64,000 bases of DNA from a virus, in IMG/VR virus record IMGVR_UViG_3300028615_000137, positions 1 to 64,000 of that record; one strand, 5' to 3'. The position numbers and the translations under genes were made by a program. Positions 29,420-39,536 of this stretch are shown piece after piece (the first letter of the stretch is position 1; every line of letters begins with the position of its first letter). The notes under the pieces were generated by a model, which searched no databases, had not been told where the DNA came from, and saw only the letters and a list, made by a program, of their open reading frames with translations.

Positions 29420-29898
29420 TGCCTCGTACACCAGACAGATTTGGTGGACGGAGAGAAGAAGTCGAAATAACTAATATCACTTCTTTTAATACTGAAGGTC
29501 TCTACTTCACCGGTAACCTAACCAATGGTAATGCTTCGCCCATTACTCAAGGTATGGTTGTCTATATAAGTAATAGTTTGACTGTAGACAAAGCTTTAGC
29601 AAACTCACTAAATTCATCGAATTGGTATGGAATCGTCACAAGTTCTTCCATAGCCCCTTCTTCTAGCGGTTCCATAGCATTCGATGGTGTAGTGGTAATA
29701 CCAAATTCCCGTCAGAGTGGCGAAACTTGGTCATATAACGATAGAATATATGTAAGCCCTAGTACTGCTGGTGATTTGACAAAAATCGTGCCAAATTCAA
29801 GTGGTACTTTCGTGGCGGAAATTGGCATTTGTATAAATACTCCGGGTGGTGGGGATGCAATAGTCGCACTACACCGGAAAGCAATCACAGCAAATTAG
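29419..29898 (+). CDS. virion surface domain protein (159 aa)
   Basis: It contains ITQGMVVYISNSLTVDKALA, SYNDRIYVSPSTAGDLTK and AEIGICINTPGGGDAIVALH. The same domain forms the C-terminus of the next protein, so one is a copy of the other. The domain resembles the DUF2190-like capsid/fibre surface fold, by pattern only. Confidence 0.72.
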   Translation: MPRTPDRFGGRREEVEITNITSFNTEGLYFTGNLTNGNASPITQGMVVYISNSLTVDKALANSLNSSNWYGIVTSSSIAPSSSGSIAFDGVVVIPNSRQSGETWSYNDRIYVSPSTAGDLTKIVPNSSGTFVAEIGICINTPGGGDAIVALHRKAITAN

Positions 29899-29905
29899 GT
29901 AAAAA

Positions 29906-32641
29906 ATGACTAAGCTTTTAGAGTTTGATTCTTCATTAGGCATTAACACTATTGTAGATCATGTAACTTTGGCCGAGGTATCGGATCCAGGTACTGTAGC
30001 AGATACCGGATTTATCTACGCCAAAGACGTTTCCGGCGCTACGGAATTGTTTTATTATGACGATAGTGGTCAAAGTGTCCAAATTACTGACAACGGTTCG
30101 GTTATTGTCGGTTCGCATGCTGCTAGCCATATACAAGGTGGTAGCGATGAAGTCGACGGAGATCAACTGGATATTGATTTTACTCCTAGCAATTACTCTC
30201 CTGATACTACTCCAGGCGAAGTAAGTGATGTCGATCATTTATCGGCTCATTTAGCGGGCATTGATAATGCCTTGCCGAAAGCTGCCGGTAACGGTAGTTA
30301 CATTTTTGGTACGCTTTCTGGCGACCAATCTACTGGTTTGACAAATGGCGATCCCATTCAGTGGGATACCGACAGTTCGTCTGCTGGTAATGATATTACC
30401 CTGGATGGAGTAACTAATGTTGGTCGTTTTACGCTGGCAGCCGGTAAAACATATAAGCTGTCTGCTATGTTACAGGCAGTTTTCAGCGGTTCAAGTGGAA
30501 CTGCAACTTTTCAATGGTATAACGTAACTGGCGCTGCTTATATTGGTAAGCAGCATACCGCTGTACCAATGAATTCGACAAATTTGTCGAATATTGCTTC
30601 TCCGGCAGTTGCTTACGTTACTCCTTCCGTTAGTACGGATGTAGAACTTCGTCTTAACGGCATTCCTACATCGCTAAGTTCTATTGAATCTGACACGTCT
30701 TGGGCTACGATTGAAGCCGTCCATGGCAATGGGCTATTCGCGGGCAGTTACCTATATGCTAGTATGACCGTCAACAGCCAATCGATTTCTAACGGTGGTA
30801 CTATTGAATACGATGAAGTACTCAATAGCAACGGCGATAGTATTTCGTTGGATACATCGACCAATGTCGGTCGATTTACCTTGTCTGGCGGTCGTAATTA
30901 TAGAATTACTACTCAAATTGCTGCTACACATACTGGTGATAACACCGTAGTTCACTGGAATTTGTATAGTGTAACCGGCGCAGCTGTTATAGGTAATTGC
31001 GTCGGTATGACTGCTAAGGGCAATGTTGGTGGTCCAGACGACCCCAGATCGAATGCTCCCATATTGAGTTATGTCGTTTCGCCTACGACAGATACCGAAT
31101 ACGAAATCCGTATGAACGGTACGGGAGCCGATGCTGTTTATGGTCTGCCCACTTGGTTGATGGTAGAAGAAATTGCCCAACCAATGGAAGAGAAGAGCTA
31201 CACATTTGCTGTTCTTTCCGGCGATCAAAGTTCTTTTCTTGGCGCTAACGATCCCGTTCAATTTGATACAGATTCGTATGCACAGGGTAATGCTATCGGC
31301 GCAGTCAGCTCAAATAGTTGGACCCTTGAAGCTGATAGAAGTTATGTGTTGAAGGCGCATCTTTCTGCTGTATTTAGTGGTGCTACTGGCGTTCTTGAAT
31401 ATCAATGGTACGACACTACGAATACAACATTTATTGGTAAGAAAGCCGTTCTTCGAGCACAAACCAATACAACAGATGCCAACTCCAATGAAGAGGCTAT
31501 GGCGGTATTCCAGCCTGGAAGTGCCGTGACCGTAGAATTGAGAGTTGTCGCTAGCACTGCTATTACTTTGGTAGAATCGGACGAGTCTTGGGCTACTATC
31601 GAGACGATTGACGGCGTTGCTGGTGGTGGGATTAATCACGCTACTACACATCTACTTGGCGGAAACGACGAGATTGATGCTGACCAACTCGGAATTGATT
31701 TTACTCCCAGTAACTATACTCCTTCTGTTACACCCGCCGAAGTCGACGATCTAGATCATCTTACAGCCCACCTTGCGGGTATTGACGATGCTCTTGCTGC
31801 TGGTTCGGGCGATGTCAACGGCCCCGGTTCTTCGACTGACAATTCTATTGTCCGTTGGGACGGAACCTCTGGCGATACTATCCAGAATTCTGGCGTTTCG
31901 ATCGATGATTCGAATAACCTTGTGCTCCCTGGTTCGATGCGACTGGGAGAGGTTTCGGATCCGACAAACGTTGCCGATACCGGCTTTGTTTACGTAAAAG
32001 ATGATGGTGGTGACACCGAACTTTACTTCATGGACGATGGTGGCGCTGTTGTTCAACTTACCAACGACGGTACTCTTGTTGACCACGCTTCTGCCCATAT
32101 TCAGGGTGGAACCGATGAAATTGATGGCGACCAGTTAGATATCGACTTTACTCCCACTAACTACTCTCCTGATACTACTCCAGGCGAAGTAAGTGATGTT
32201 GACCATCTTAGCGCACATCTTGCCGGTATCGATAACGCTTTGGCTGGCGTCGATAATACCATTACTCTTACTAACGATAATGCTAGTGCTGCTACACAAG
32301 GCATGGTCGTGTATATCAGCGGGGACGGTTCTTTCGACTTGGCGGATGCCGATGCCGCGTCAACAGCAAGAGCTTTTGGTATTGTTGCAGATGCTAGTAT
32401 CGCTTCGGCTGGTTCTGGTGAAGTCGCTTACACTGGCACGGCGACTGTTCCTTCTGCAAGACAAAACGGCGTTTGGACCGCGGGCGATCGAATTTATGTC
32501 GATACGACGGCTGGTGATATGACCAACAGCGCGCCTACCGCAGGCGGAACTTATGTGGCCATGATTGGTATTTGTATCAATACTCCTGGTGGTGGCGATG
32601 CTACCGTAGCAATTGTGAGAGAGCCGCTTATCGCCAACTAA
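29906..32641 (+). CDS. large modular fibre-like protein (911 aa)
   Basis: Built of repeated modules. An N-terminal unit (DTGFIYAKDVSGATELFYYD) recurs near residue 680. A second module, HIQGGSDEVDGDQLDIDFTP through HLSAHLAGIDNAL, occurs three times (about residues 70, 580, 725). Between them are three beta-sandwich-like domains with TFQWYNVTGAAYIGK-type cores. The C-terminus copies the 29419 product. This plan fits a long trimeric fibre or whisker. A 38-bp stretch is identical at 30194-30231 and 32162-32199, evidence of recent recombination. Confidence 0.78.
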   Translation: MTKLLEFDSSLGINTIVDHVTLAEVSDPGTVADTGFIYAKDVSGATELFYYDDSGQSVQITDNGSVIVGSHAASHIQGGSDEVDGDQLDIDFTPSNYSPDTTPGEVSDVDHLSAHLAGIDNALPKAAGNGSYIFGTLSGDQSTGLTNGDPIQWDTDSSSAGNDITLDGVTNVGRFTLAAGKTYKLSAMLQAVFSGSSGTATFQWYNVTGAAYIGKQHTAVPMNSTNLSNIASPAVAYVTPSVSTDVELRLNGIPTSLSSIESDTSWATIEAVHGNGLFAGSYLYASMTVNSQSISNGGTIEYDEVLNSNGDSISLDTSTNVGRFTLSGGRNYRITTQIAATHTGDNTVVHWNLYSVTGAAVIGNCVGMTAKGNVGGPDDPRSNAPILSYVVSPTTDTEYEIRMNGTGADAVYGLPTWLMVEEIAQPMEEKSYTFAVLSGDQSSFLGANDPVQFDTDSYAQGNAIGAVSSNSWTLEADRSYVLKAHLSAVFSGATGVLEYQWYDTTNTTFIGKKAVLRAQTNTTDANSNEEAMAVFQPGSAVTVELRVVASTAITLVESDESWATIETIDGVAGGGINHATTHLLGGNDEIDADQLGIDFTPSNYTPSVTPAEVDDLDHLTAHLAGIDDALAAGSGDVNGPGSSTDNSIVRWDGTSGDTIQNSGVSIDDSNNLVLPGSMRLGEVSDPTNVADTGFVYVKDDGGDTELYFMDDGGAVVQLTNDGTLVDHASAHIQGGTDEIDGDQLDIDFTPTNYSPDTTPGEVSDVDHLSAHLAGIDNALAGVDNTITLTNDNASAATQGMVVYISGDGSFDLADADAASTARAFGIVADASIASAGSGEVAYTGTATVPSARQNGVWTAGDRIYVDTTAGDMTNSAPTAGGTYVAMIGICINTPGGGDATVAIVREPLIAN

Positions 32642-32669
32642 TTTTTGTAAAAACTATTACGTAAAATTA

Positions 32670-32703
32670 GACAGCGGTAGTTCTTTATAGGGTTACCGCT
32701 GTC
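32670..32703 (+). repeat. intergenic hairpin without T-run
   Basis: GACAGCGGTA and TACCGCTGTC form a perfect 10-bp stem, loop 14 nt. It is followed by GTTCT, not a T-run, so it may be a weak terminator or an RNA-processing or stabilising structure before the next start at 32716. Confidence 0.65.
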
Positions 32704-32715
32704 GTTCTATAAACT

Positions 32716-33720
32716 ATGACCAAACAATTAGAATATGATGCTACTTTGGGTGTGTATAGGGCACGCGAAGAATCTTCTCTACAAGAAACTTCCGACCCAA
32801 CCAACGCAAGCGATACAGGGTTTATTTACACAAAAGACGTAAGTGGCAGCACAGAATTATTCTACATTGACGATTCGGGTAATGTTACGCAATTAACCGA
32901 CAGTGGTAAACTGTACGGACCAATTGATATACCATCTGGAACTTCTAATTTATTTTCTGGAGCAGAAATTGATTTTAATAGCGGCTCTACAGTACATTTT
33001 AATGCCGCTGGTGCAAATGTATGTTTCCATAATGGTTTTGATGTCGACGGTGGTTTAGCTAGAGTATTTAATGGAGCTGAATTGCAAATAAATTCTGACG
33101 GCATATTTGATTGCAATGCTTTGGGCTCTAACGTGACTTTTGCCAACGGTTTAACCATTGAAAATGCCGATTTAGATTTGGAAAGTACAGCTAGGATCGA
33201 CGCCAAGAGCGGTTCGATAATTCAAATCGATTCTGGAGCCTTTTTAGACTGTAATGGAAATATTGAAGATATAAGCTTTGCAAATGGATTTATTTTCGAA
33301 AATAGAATCAACGATCCTTCAGCACCGGAATCTAATATAGGGCTGTTATATTCAAGAACCAAAAACACTATAATGGAATTATTTTTCATGGATAGCGAAG
33401 GTCAGATTTCGCAATTAACAGCGAATGGAGCCTTGGTAAAATGGAATGTAACAGATACAAAGACTACAAATTATACCGCTGACTTTGACGATTTTGTAAA
33501 AACGGACAGTACGAGCGGTGGATTTACTATAACTTTACCAGAACAAACAAATGATAGTTCTACAGGAACGGAAATTTGCGTCTGGAACATAGCAGGAACC
33601 AATACGGTTACAGTTGCTGCTAGTGGTAGTGACACCATAAACGGACCAACAACTTTGAATGCCGTAGACGACAGCATCAAATACGTTTCCGATGGCAATG
33701 GTAACTGGTACGGGAGGTAA
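32716..33720 (+). CDS. fibre-like protein with attachment module (334 aa)
   Basis: The first 60 residues hold SDPTNASDTGFIYTKDVSGS, the same module as in the 29906 product, and a second version (YSRTKNTIMELFFMDSEGQI) lies near residue 215. Between them, short repeats (NSGSTVHFNAAGANVCF) suggest a beta-helix stalk. The end (ICVWNIAGTNTVTVAASGSD) is a common fibre C-terminal fold. Confidence 0.72.
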   Translation: MTKQLEYDATLGVYRAREESSLQETSDPTNASDTGFIYTKDVSGSTELFYIDDSGNVTQLTDSGKLYGPIDIPSGTSNLFSGAEIDFNSGSTVHFNAAGANVCFHNGFDVDGGLARVFNGAELQINSDGIFDCNALGSNVTFANGLTIENADLDLESTARIDAKSGSIIQIDSGAFLDCNGNIEDISFANGFIFENRINDPSAPESNIGLLYSRTKNTIMELFFMDSEGQISQLTANGALVKWNVTDTKTTNYTADFDDFVKTDSTSGGFTITLPEQTNDSSTGTEICVWNIAGTNTVTVAASGSDTINGPTTLNAVDDSIKYVSDGNGNWYGR

Positions 33721-33723
33721 CAA

Positions 33724-34134
33724 ATGAGCTTTGGTAGTGGTTATTTTGGAAGTGGTGCTATGGGCAGCACTGGAGTTAGTAGCGGCTCCCCTTGCTCGGG
33801 TTCCAGCGACTGTAATGATCCGTTACCTCCTGTAGTAAACAATTTTGTTCCGCCAAATTTTTCGGAAATAACTCCAGAACAATTGATTCAATTTGACGTA
33901 ACAGACAACAAAATTTTTAGAGCAATTTTTGTAGTTGCGGGTTATGCAAGCACTGGCTTATACGAAATTGTTCACGATGGAACGAATTTTTCCCCATTTT
34001 ATCAGGCTGGTTCTACTAGAAGTATTATTCCCAATGGATTTCGATACTTTGTAAAAAGATTTAATGGTTGGCCTAGTAGCCCGATTATTAGGGTATATGC
34101 TATCGACGGTGGCGGAAATCAAGCAATTCCGTAA
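33724..34134 (+). CDS. fibre-module protein with Gly/Ser N-terminus (136 aa)
   Basis: MSFGSGYFGSGAMGSTGVSS and a CSGSSDC pair, then a beta domain (FRAIFVVAGYASTGLYEIVH). Three bases after the previous stop. Likely a small virion component; not recognised. Confidence 0.65.
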   Translation: MSFGSGYFGSGAMGSTGVSSGSPCSGSSDCNDPLPPVVNNFVPPNFSEITPEQLIQFDVTDNKIFRAIFVVAGYASTGLYEIVHDGTNFSPFYQAGSTRSIIPNGFRYFVKRFNGWPSSPIIRVYAIDGGGNQAIP

Positions 34135-34153
34135 TTTATGATAGGATTATAGT

Positions 34154-36808
34154 ATGGGTTTAATGAAAATCGATCAAACGGGATTACCAGCCGGTACTCC
34201 TGGCGAATCTCGTTCTGATGGTCTGGATACCGGAGCGCAAGTTACTCTAACTAGCACTACACCCGGCACTACTCATGAATTCAGATTTTTGTGGCATCCT
34301 ACTGCTGATACAGACGCAGTTTCTAGTTTAGTGCAAACTGGCAGCCCTGAAGTGTGGACATTTAGCCCTACTGCGGGCGTGTACGGAAGCTACCTAATTG
34401 AACTAATCGTAGACGAAGGCTTGGCAACAGAAAGTCGCGAACGAAGAATTTTTGGCATAAGAACGCCAAATCGCGGTCTGTTAATTCCTGCCTGGAACGA
34501 AGGGGCAGACCCCAACGGGTCTTTAGTAAATTTGGGTCCGCTAGTCGTCAAAGCTTCTACCATGAACGAAAACGGTAATGCAACCGGATGGTGGTTAGCT
34601 TTTGAAGAGGCTTTATTAGATTTAGATGATGCTGGCGCGGGTGGCGGTGGAACCGACATCGAAGTTTTGGATGAAGGTGGAAGTCTGACTTCTGCTCTTG
34701 AATCTATAGATTTTGTTGGTACTGGTGTCGAAGCGACGAACGTAGGTGGGGCAGTTACGGTAACTGTAAATCTGCCAGCGGGTTCTCCAATAGAAGCGTT
34801 GGACGAAGATGTTAGTTTGAACGCCGATATCACTTCGCTAAATTTTAAAGGTGAAGGTGTAACGGCAACTAACATAGGTCAAGATATAACAGTAACCGTT
34901 CCTGGCGTTGAAGTCACTCAAAGAAATTTACACGATCTTACTCACGATCCAGAAGGTCTATGGCAATTTAGCCCAAATCCAGATTTAGTAGCTGATTTAC
35001 CTTGGCGTTCTGATGTCAGTCCGAATGATCACGGCGGATTTGGAAACGTGGCAGGAGCGTTAAGAGTAACAAAAGGTCCTGCTCCAAATACTTCCGCATT
35101 GTTTCTAGACGGCGGAACTAGATTAGTAAATTCTGCTGGTGGTACTGAAATTGACCCTCCTTCTGTGGGTGTTGCAATTTCGGTAGAAGCTCTAATCTTT
35201 TTGAACACCTTTGTAGGAACCGGCGAATTTGCTCATATTTTTGAATTTGGTTCTTCTGGCGAGACTTTAAATGACAATGTTCTGTATGGATTACAACTTT
35301 GGCAGAATAACAGATTGATAGCATACTGGGAAACGGGTAATGGTACTCAAAATCAGTTAGTTCCGGCCGATTTGTATGCCCTACCGATTGGAGAATGGAT
35401 ACACGTAGCATTCACAATGAGTGCTGGTGGCGTTGGCAATACTACAGTTAGATTGTATGTCAACGGCGAAATGATAGCCGAAGATACTTCCGCCAACCAT
35501 TCGGACGGTGGGGTAAACGGCAAACTATATATCGGCGGAAGTGTAGAGTCTGGAGCGGATTTCTTTAGCGGCTGCTTGTCGTCTCTCAAAGTAATTTATG
35601 GCACAGAATTAACTCCGCAACAGGTAGCTGACGAAGCTAGATTTACCTTACCCGAACAAATAGGTTTGGCGGATGGATTTGCTCCGCGTCTTCATGATAC
35701 TACTCACAATCCTGTCGGTTTATGGCAATTGGATGGTAATCTTCTGGATAGCTCGGGCAATGGCTTAACATTAGATTCTGTCTCAGGCTCCGAACAATAT
35801 GGTTCTGCCGTTTCGAGTAAAAATAGCGCTGCTTATTTTGACGGTTCGACTATTATTTCTCGTTCAATTCACGATTCTATTTTAGCTTTAGATGAAGATG
35901 TTACATTAGAATTATTGTGCTTTCCGGTAGAATTTCAATCGGGCGGTTCTAATCCCGTTGTAGCAAATTTTGGTGCAGTGGGCGAAACTGCCGCTGATAA
36001 CATCCTATACCAAATCTATTTTCAAGCTGCTGCTCCTGGAAATAGACTTAGAGGATTCTGGGAAGCCGGAGCGGGAGGAAACGTTGCCGTATCGCCAGAT
36101 ATGCCAAGAATATTAGCTCCTGGTCGGTGGCATCATATAGCTTTTACCAGAGAAAATGGCCTAGGTAAAATTTATCACAATGGTAAAAAGCTCAAAGAAA
36201 CTGCTGGTACAGAGCCAATAGGCGAAGGTACCAATAGTGTGATGACTTTGGGAGGTTCTGGCGAGACTGGATATGGAAACTTTAAAGGCTTCCTAAGTTC
36301 TGTAAAAGTTATTCCCTTTGCTCTAAACCAAGAACAAATTCTCAAAGAAGTAGAAAGAACTCTGCCAGAAGTTGTATCAAGAACTCCCGTATTACAATTC
36401 GGCGACGACCATAGTATTCAAACGGATATTAGACTTAGACAGACTAGCTTAACTTCTCCGCAAACTGCTCAGACGATGAATTTCAATGTTTCTGAAGATG
36501 GTTGGTATAGAATCGGTTGGTTAATACAACGAAGAATGGATACCACTACAGGACAACTAGAATATTCCATAGACGTAGACGATACGACCAATATTTTCAA
36601 AGCTCCCGGCGGAGAAGATAGAGCTTTGATCGAAGTATCGGACGTCGATAATAGATTATTCGATAGTGGGTTTTCTACAGTATTTTTGACTGCTGGCGCG
36701 CATGTTCTTAAAATTAAGTGGCAAGTCACTTCTGGAGCTACAGCAACTATTTACGAATCTAGGTTGGAAGTATTCAGAACTACTGCCGTTGAACAGGTTA
36801 TTTCCTAA
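34154..36808 (+). CDS. virion protein with two LamG-like domains (884 aa)
   Basis: Two concanavalin/LamG-type domains: about residues 255-500 and 515-740. Each starts HDxTHxPxGLWQ, includes YGLQLWQNNRLIAYWETGNG or its partner, the EWIHVAFTM / RWHHIAFTR core and a KLYIGGSVESG strand, and ends SSLKVI. N-terminal units (VLDEGGSLTSALESIDFVGT and EALDEDVSLNADITSLNFKG) repeat and recur in the 40414 product. LamG folds bind glycans, so receptor binding is a fair inference. Confidence 0.78.
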   Translation: MGLMKIDQTGLPAGTPGESRSDGLDTGAQVTLTSTTPGTTHEFRFLWHPTADTDAVSSLVQTGSPEVWTFSPTAGVYGSYLIELIVDEGLATESRERRIFGIRTPNRGLLIPAWNEGADPNGSLVNLGPLVVKASTMNENGNATGWWLAFEEALLDLDDAGAGGGGTDIEVLDEGGSLTSALESIDFVGTGVEATNVGGAVTVTVNLPAGSPIEALDEDVSLNADITSLNFKGEGVTATNIGQDITVTVPGVEVTQRNLHDLTHDPEGLWQFSPNPDLVADLPWRSDVSPNDHGGFGNVAGALRVTKGPAPNTSALFLDGGTRLVNSAGGTEIDPPSVGVAISVEALIFLNTFVGTGEFAHIFEFGSSGETLNDNVLYGLQLWQNNRLIAYWETGNGTQNQLVPADLYALPIGEWIHVAFTMSAGGVGNTTVRLYVNGEMIAEDTSANHSDGGVNGKLYIGGSVESGADFFSGCLSSLKVIYGTELTPQQVADEARFTLPEQIGLADGFAPRLHDTTHNPVGLWQLDGNLLDSSGNGLTLDSVSGSEQYGSAVSSKNSAAYFDGSTIISRSIHDSILALDEDVTLELLCFPVEFQSGGSNPVVANFGAVGETAADNILYQIYFQAAAPGNRLRGFWEAGAGGNVAVSPDMPRILAPGRWHHIAFTRENGLGKIYHNGKKLKETAGTEPIGEGTNSVMTLGGSGETGYGNFKGFLSSVKVIPFALNQEQILKEVERTLPEVVSRTPVLQFGDDHSIQTDIRLRQTSLTSPQTAQTMNFNVSEDGWYRIGWLIQRRMDTTTGQLEYSIDVDDTTNIFKAPGGEDRALIEVSDVDNRLFDSGFSTVFLTAGAHVLKIKWQVTSGATATIYESRLEVFRTTAVEQVIS

Positions 36809-38667
36809 TGACGACTAAATATACATATTCCAAAACAAGCGATACTGCTAATGGCTATGTAGATATCCTAGCATTGGGACAGCAAATACAATCATTAGAA
36901 TTGTCGGGTGTCTATCTCGGTATAAATATCATAAACGATGATATTGAGATACTTTTCAATCAAGCATTAACTGCTGGAGAACAAACGCAATTAGATTCGG
37001 TGGTTAGTACCCACGACGGTCAAGCAATACAAGGCTTGGGAACAAATAAAAATACCAGAAATCCTAATGTCAATGACGATACTACTAAGGGATTTAGAGT
37101 AGGTTCCCATTGGTATAATACTCAAGCGTTATCTGCATGGATTTGTTTAGACGCTTCCCAAGGTGCTGCAATCTGGAAAGAAATTAGCACATCTTATATT
37201 GGCGATTTGGGCGATCAACTTACGTCCCATTTAGAAGATGAAAATAATCCACATTCTGTAAATTTGAATGATATTGGACCATTTAATTTAGCCAATTTAA
37301 ATGCTAATATCAACGATGCTAATTTAGATGATAGCGACAGCCCAAGAACTCCTACTTCACATTCTACTTCGCATGAAGCGGATGGAAGTGACGAAATAGA
37401 CGGCGATAAATTAGATATTGATTTTGTACCCCAAAATTATGTTCCTAATACCGAACCAAGCGAAGTTGATAGTTCAAATCATCTTACTGCTCATTTAAAG
37501 GGTATCGATGAACTCATTAATCAAAGCGATGTTACTGGCCCTGAAAATTCTACCGATAATGCGGTTGTTAGATTTGATGGAACAGGTGGTAAGCAAATAC
37601 AGGATTCCACAGTTACTATCGACGACGCTGGAAATTTGTCGGTTCCAGGAACTGTCAATGGTCGCGATATTTCTGCTGACGGCACAAATCTTGATACTCA
37701 TATCGCTGACAATAGCAATCCTCACGGGATTACTCTCGCTACCTTGGAACATTGTACTCTTAGTGAGCTTAACGCCCTAATAGACAATGCAAATTTGGAC
37801 GATTTAAGCGAATCTAGAACCCCTACTTCACATTCTACTTCACATGAAGCCGATGGAAGCGACGAATTAGTTTTACAAAATTTAAGCAGTGGTGGCGCTT
37901 CAAGTGGTGAACATCCTGTTGCAGATGGAGCTGGCGGTTGGAATTTGGTTCCAGTTAGTCAGTACCAATTAAACTCTGAGAAAGGTCAAGCGAACGGGTA
38001 TGCAAGTCTAGATGGTAGTGCCGAAATCGCTGACGTTACACATGGCGCCCGCGGCGGAGGTTCCTTGCATACAACTGCTACCGATTCTGCAAATGGCTTT
38101 ATGTCGGCTGCCGACAAAGCCAAGCTTGATGGTATTGCAGACAATGCCGAGGTAGACAACAAAGATGCAAAAGTAAGTTCTAATGACACAAGCCCGGGAT
38201 TTTTGTCAACTAAGCTTGTCGCGGGTGCAAATATAACTCTGACGGAACAAAACGACGGAGGTAACGAAACATTAGAAATTTCCGCCGCTTCTGGCGGAGG
38301 CGGTAGTGTAATAACACAATCTGCTGCAACAAATGAGATTTCCACAGGTTCGGAAAGTTTCGTTTCGATGCCAGACATGAGCCAAACGCCAGGAGCCGGC
38401 AATTTTAAAATTGAATTCTCTTCAACTATTTGGAATACGAGCAATGACGGTAGTATTTATATAGCAATTTTTGTAGACGGTTCAAAAATTGCACATTCGG
38501 AAAGAATGCAACGATTAGATGCTGCTTATTACCAAGGCGTTGGAAATATACAAACACAAGCTTATGTCACAGTTAGTGCCGATCAAGTCGTAGAAATACG
38601 CTGGAAGAAGGGTCCTTTTGGCACTGCTTATGCGAATAATAGATCTATGATTCTTACTAAGGTTTAA
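36808..38667 (+). CDS. modular fibre-like protein (619 aa)
   Basis: Starts on the stop of the gene before. It contains SHSTSHEADGSDEIDGDKLD with the NYVPNTEPSEV and HLTAHLKGIDEL end, the same module as in the 29906 product, and a shortened copy near residue 345. GPENSTDNAVVRFDGTGG also matches that protein. The middle has a TADKAKLDGI-like unit common in fibres of many phages. The C-terminal 120 residues form a separate beta domain. Confidence 0.75.
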   Translation: MTTKYTYSKTSDTANGYVDILALGQQIQSLELSGVYLGINIINDDIEILFNQALTAGEQTQLDSVVSTHDGQAIQGLGTNKNTRNPNVNDDTTKGFRVGSHWYNTQALSAWICLDASQGAAIWKEISTSYIGDLGDQLTSHLEDENNPHSVNLNDIGPFNLANLNANINDANLDDSDSPRTPTSHSTSHEADGSDEIDGDKLDIDFVPQNYVPNTEPSEVDSSNHLTAHLKGIDELINQSDVTGPENSTDNAVVRFDGTGGKQIQDSTVTIDDAGNLSVPGTVNGRDISADGTNLDTHIADNSNPHGITLATLEHCTLSELNALIDNANLDDLSESRTPTSHSTSHEADGSDELVLQNLSSGGASSGEHPVADGAGGWNLVPVSQYQLNSEKGQANGYASLDGSAEIADVTHGARGGGSLHTTATDSANGFMSAADKAKLDGIADNAEVDNKDAKVSSNDTSPGFLSTKLVAGANITLTEQNDGGNETLEISAASGGGGSVITQSAATNEISTGSESFVSMPDMSQTPGAGNFKIEFSSTIWNTSNDGSIYIAIFVDGSKIAHSERMQRLDAAYYQGVGNIQTQAYVTVSADQVVEIRWKKGPFGTAYANNRSMILTKV

Positions 38668-38669
38668 AG

Positions 38670-39536
38670 ATGGCTGCTACAAAATATTCCTATTCTATTT
38701 CGAACGATTTTCCAGATTCGCTGGTCAATCCAGACAAACTAAAGTCTGAGATTGTTGCAAGTTCAATAAGCATCGCCTTAGATTATATAGAAACAAACGG
38801 AGATGTTTGCGACATTTGGTTTAAGGATTCTCTTCCGCCTGCCGATAAGTCCACTCTAGACAATAATACCACTTCGCCAGCGGGTGGTTTAATAGCAGCG
38901 CATGATAACACGCCTAACGAAAAAGAAACTTCTCCAGTTTTAATTGAAGAAGAGCACGTAAAAACGGGGGGTCACTATCAAGCTAAAGGTTGGAAAGATA
39001 ATATTCCTGCTAGCGTCGGTTGGCATGAGTTTCCCGACATTTCGTTTCCATATGGAGTAAACATACTCTCAGCCGAGGCTTATTGTTCTCCTGAAAACGA
39101 TGGAGATCATTTTGAATTTCAAATTGCTCCTGACACAATAGTTGGAAACATCACGGTGGATGTTTCTGCTTCTGACACAATATTTATAGTTTCGGATTCT
39201 GTAATAGAAAATGTCTATGTAGGAGTTCATGTAAAATTAGATGATGGCACCAATATCGACGATTGCGGCGAAATTATTGCAATAGATAAGAATAATAATC
39301 AAATTACTGTCGAAACTGCTGCCGTCAATTCATTTACCGCCGCTACTCCTACAAATGTAAAAATGACCATTTTTCAAGCGAAAAATATTCACTTGAAAAA
39401 TGGTCACAGAATTATTCTAGGCGAATCGAAAATAGGTGCAAGCTACGTCCCTGCAAATACTGTTATGAGATTTCGATATTATAACAGTGAAGCCGCGGCC
39501 AAATCTTTCGATTTCTTCTTCGAACTTCTTTACTAA
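38670..39536 (+). CDS. fibre-module protein (288 aa)
   Basis: Begins MAATKYSYSISNDFPDSLVN, close to the beginning of the 36808 product (MTTKYTYSKTSDTANGYVDI), so the two share an N-terminal attachment part. The C-terminal half is beta-rich (ITVDVSASDTIFIVSDSVIE). Ends on the patatin start. Confidence 0.7.
   Translation: MAATKYSYSISNDFPDSLVNPDKLKSEIVASSISIALDYIETNGDVCDIWFKDSLPPADKSTLDNNTTSPAGGLIAAHDNTPNEKETSPVLIEEEHVKTGGHYQAKGWKDNIPASVGWHEFPDISFPYGVNILSAEAYCSPENDGDHFEFQIAPDTIVGNITVDVSASDTIFIVSDSVIENVYVGVHVKLDDGTNIDDCGEIIAIDKNNNQITVETAAVNSFTAATPTNVKMTIFQAKNIHLKNGHRIILGESKIGASYVPANTVMRFRYYNSEAAAKSFDFFFELLY

Noticed and set aside
32670-32703. Intrinsic terminator after the large fibre gene
   Set aside because: The stem is perfect but there is no T-run, so it was kept only as a hairpin.
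36808-38667. Chaperone-of-endosialidase type self-cleaving C-terminus in the fibres
   Set aside because: No matching catalytic Ser-Lys motif or intramolecular chaperone pattern was visible in any of the fibre C-termini.
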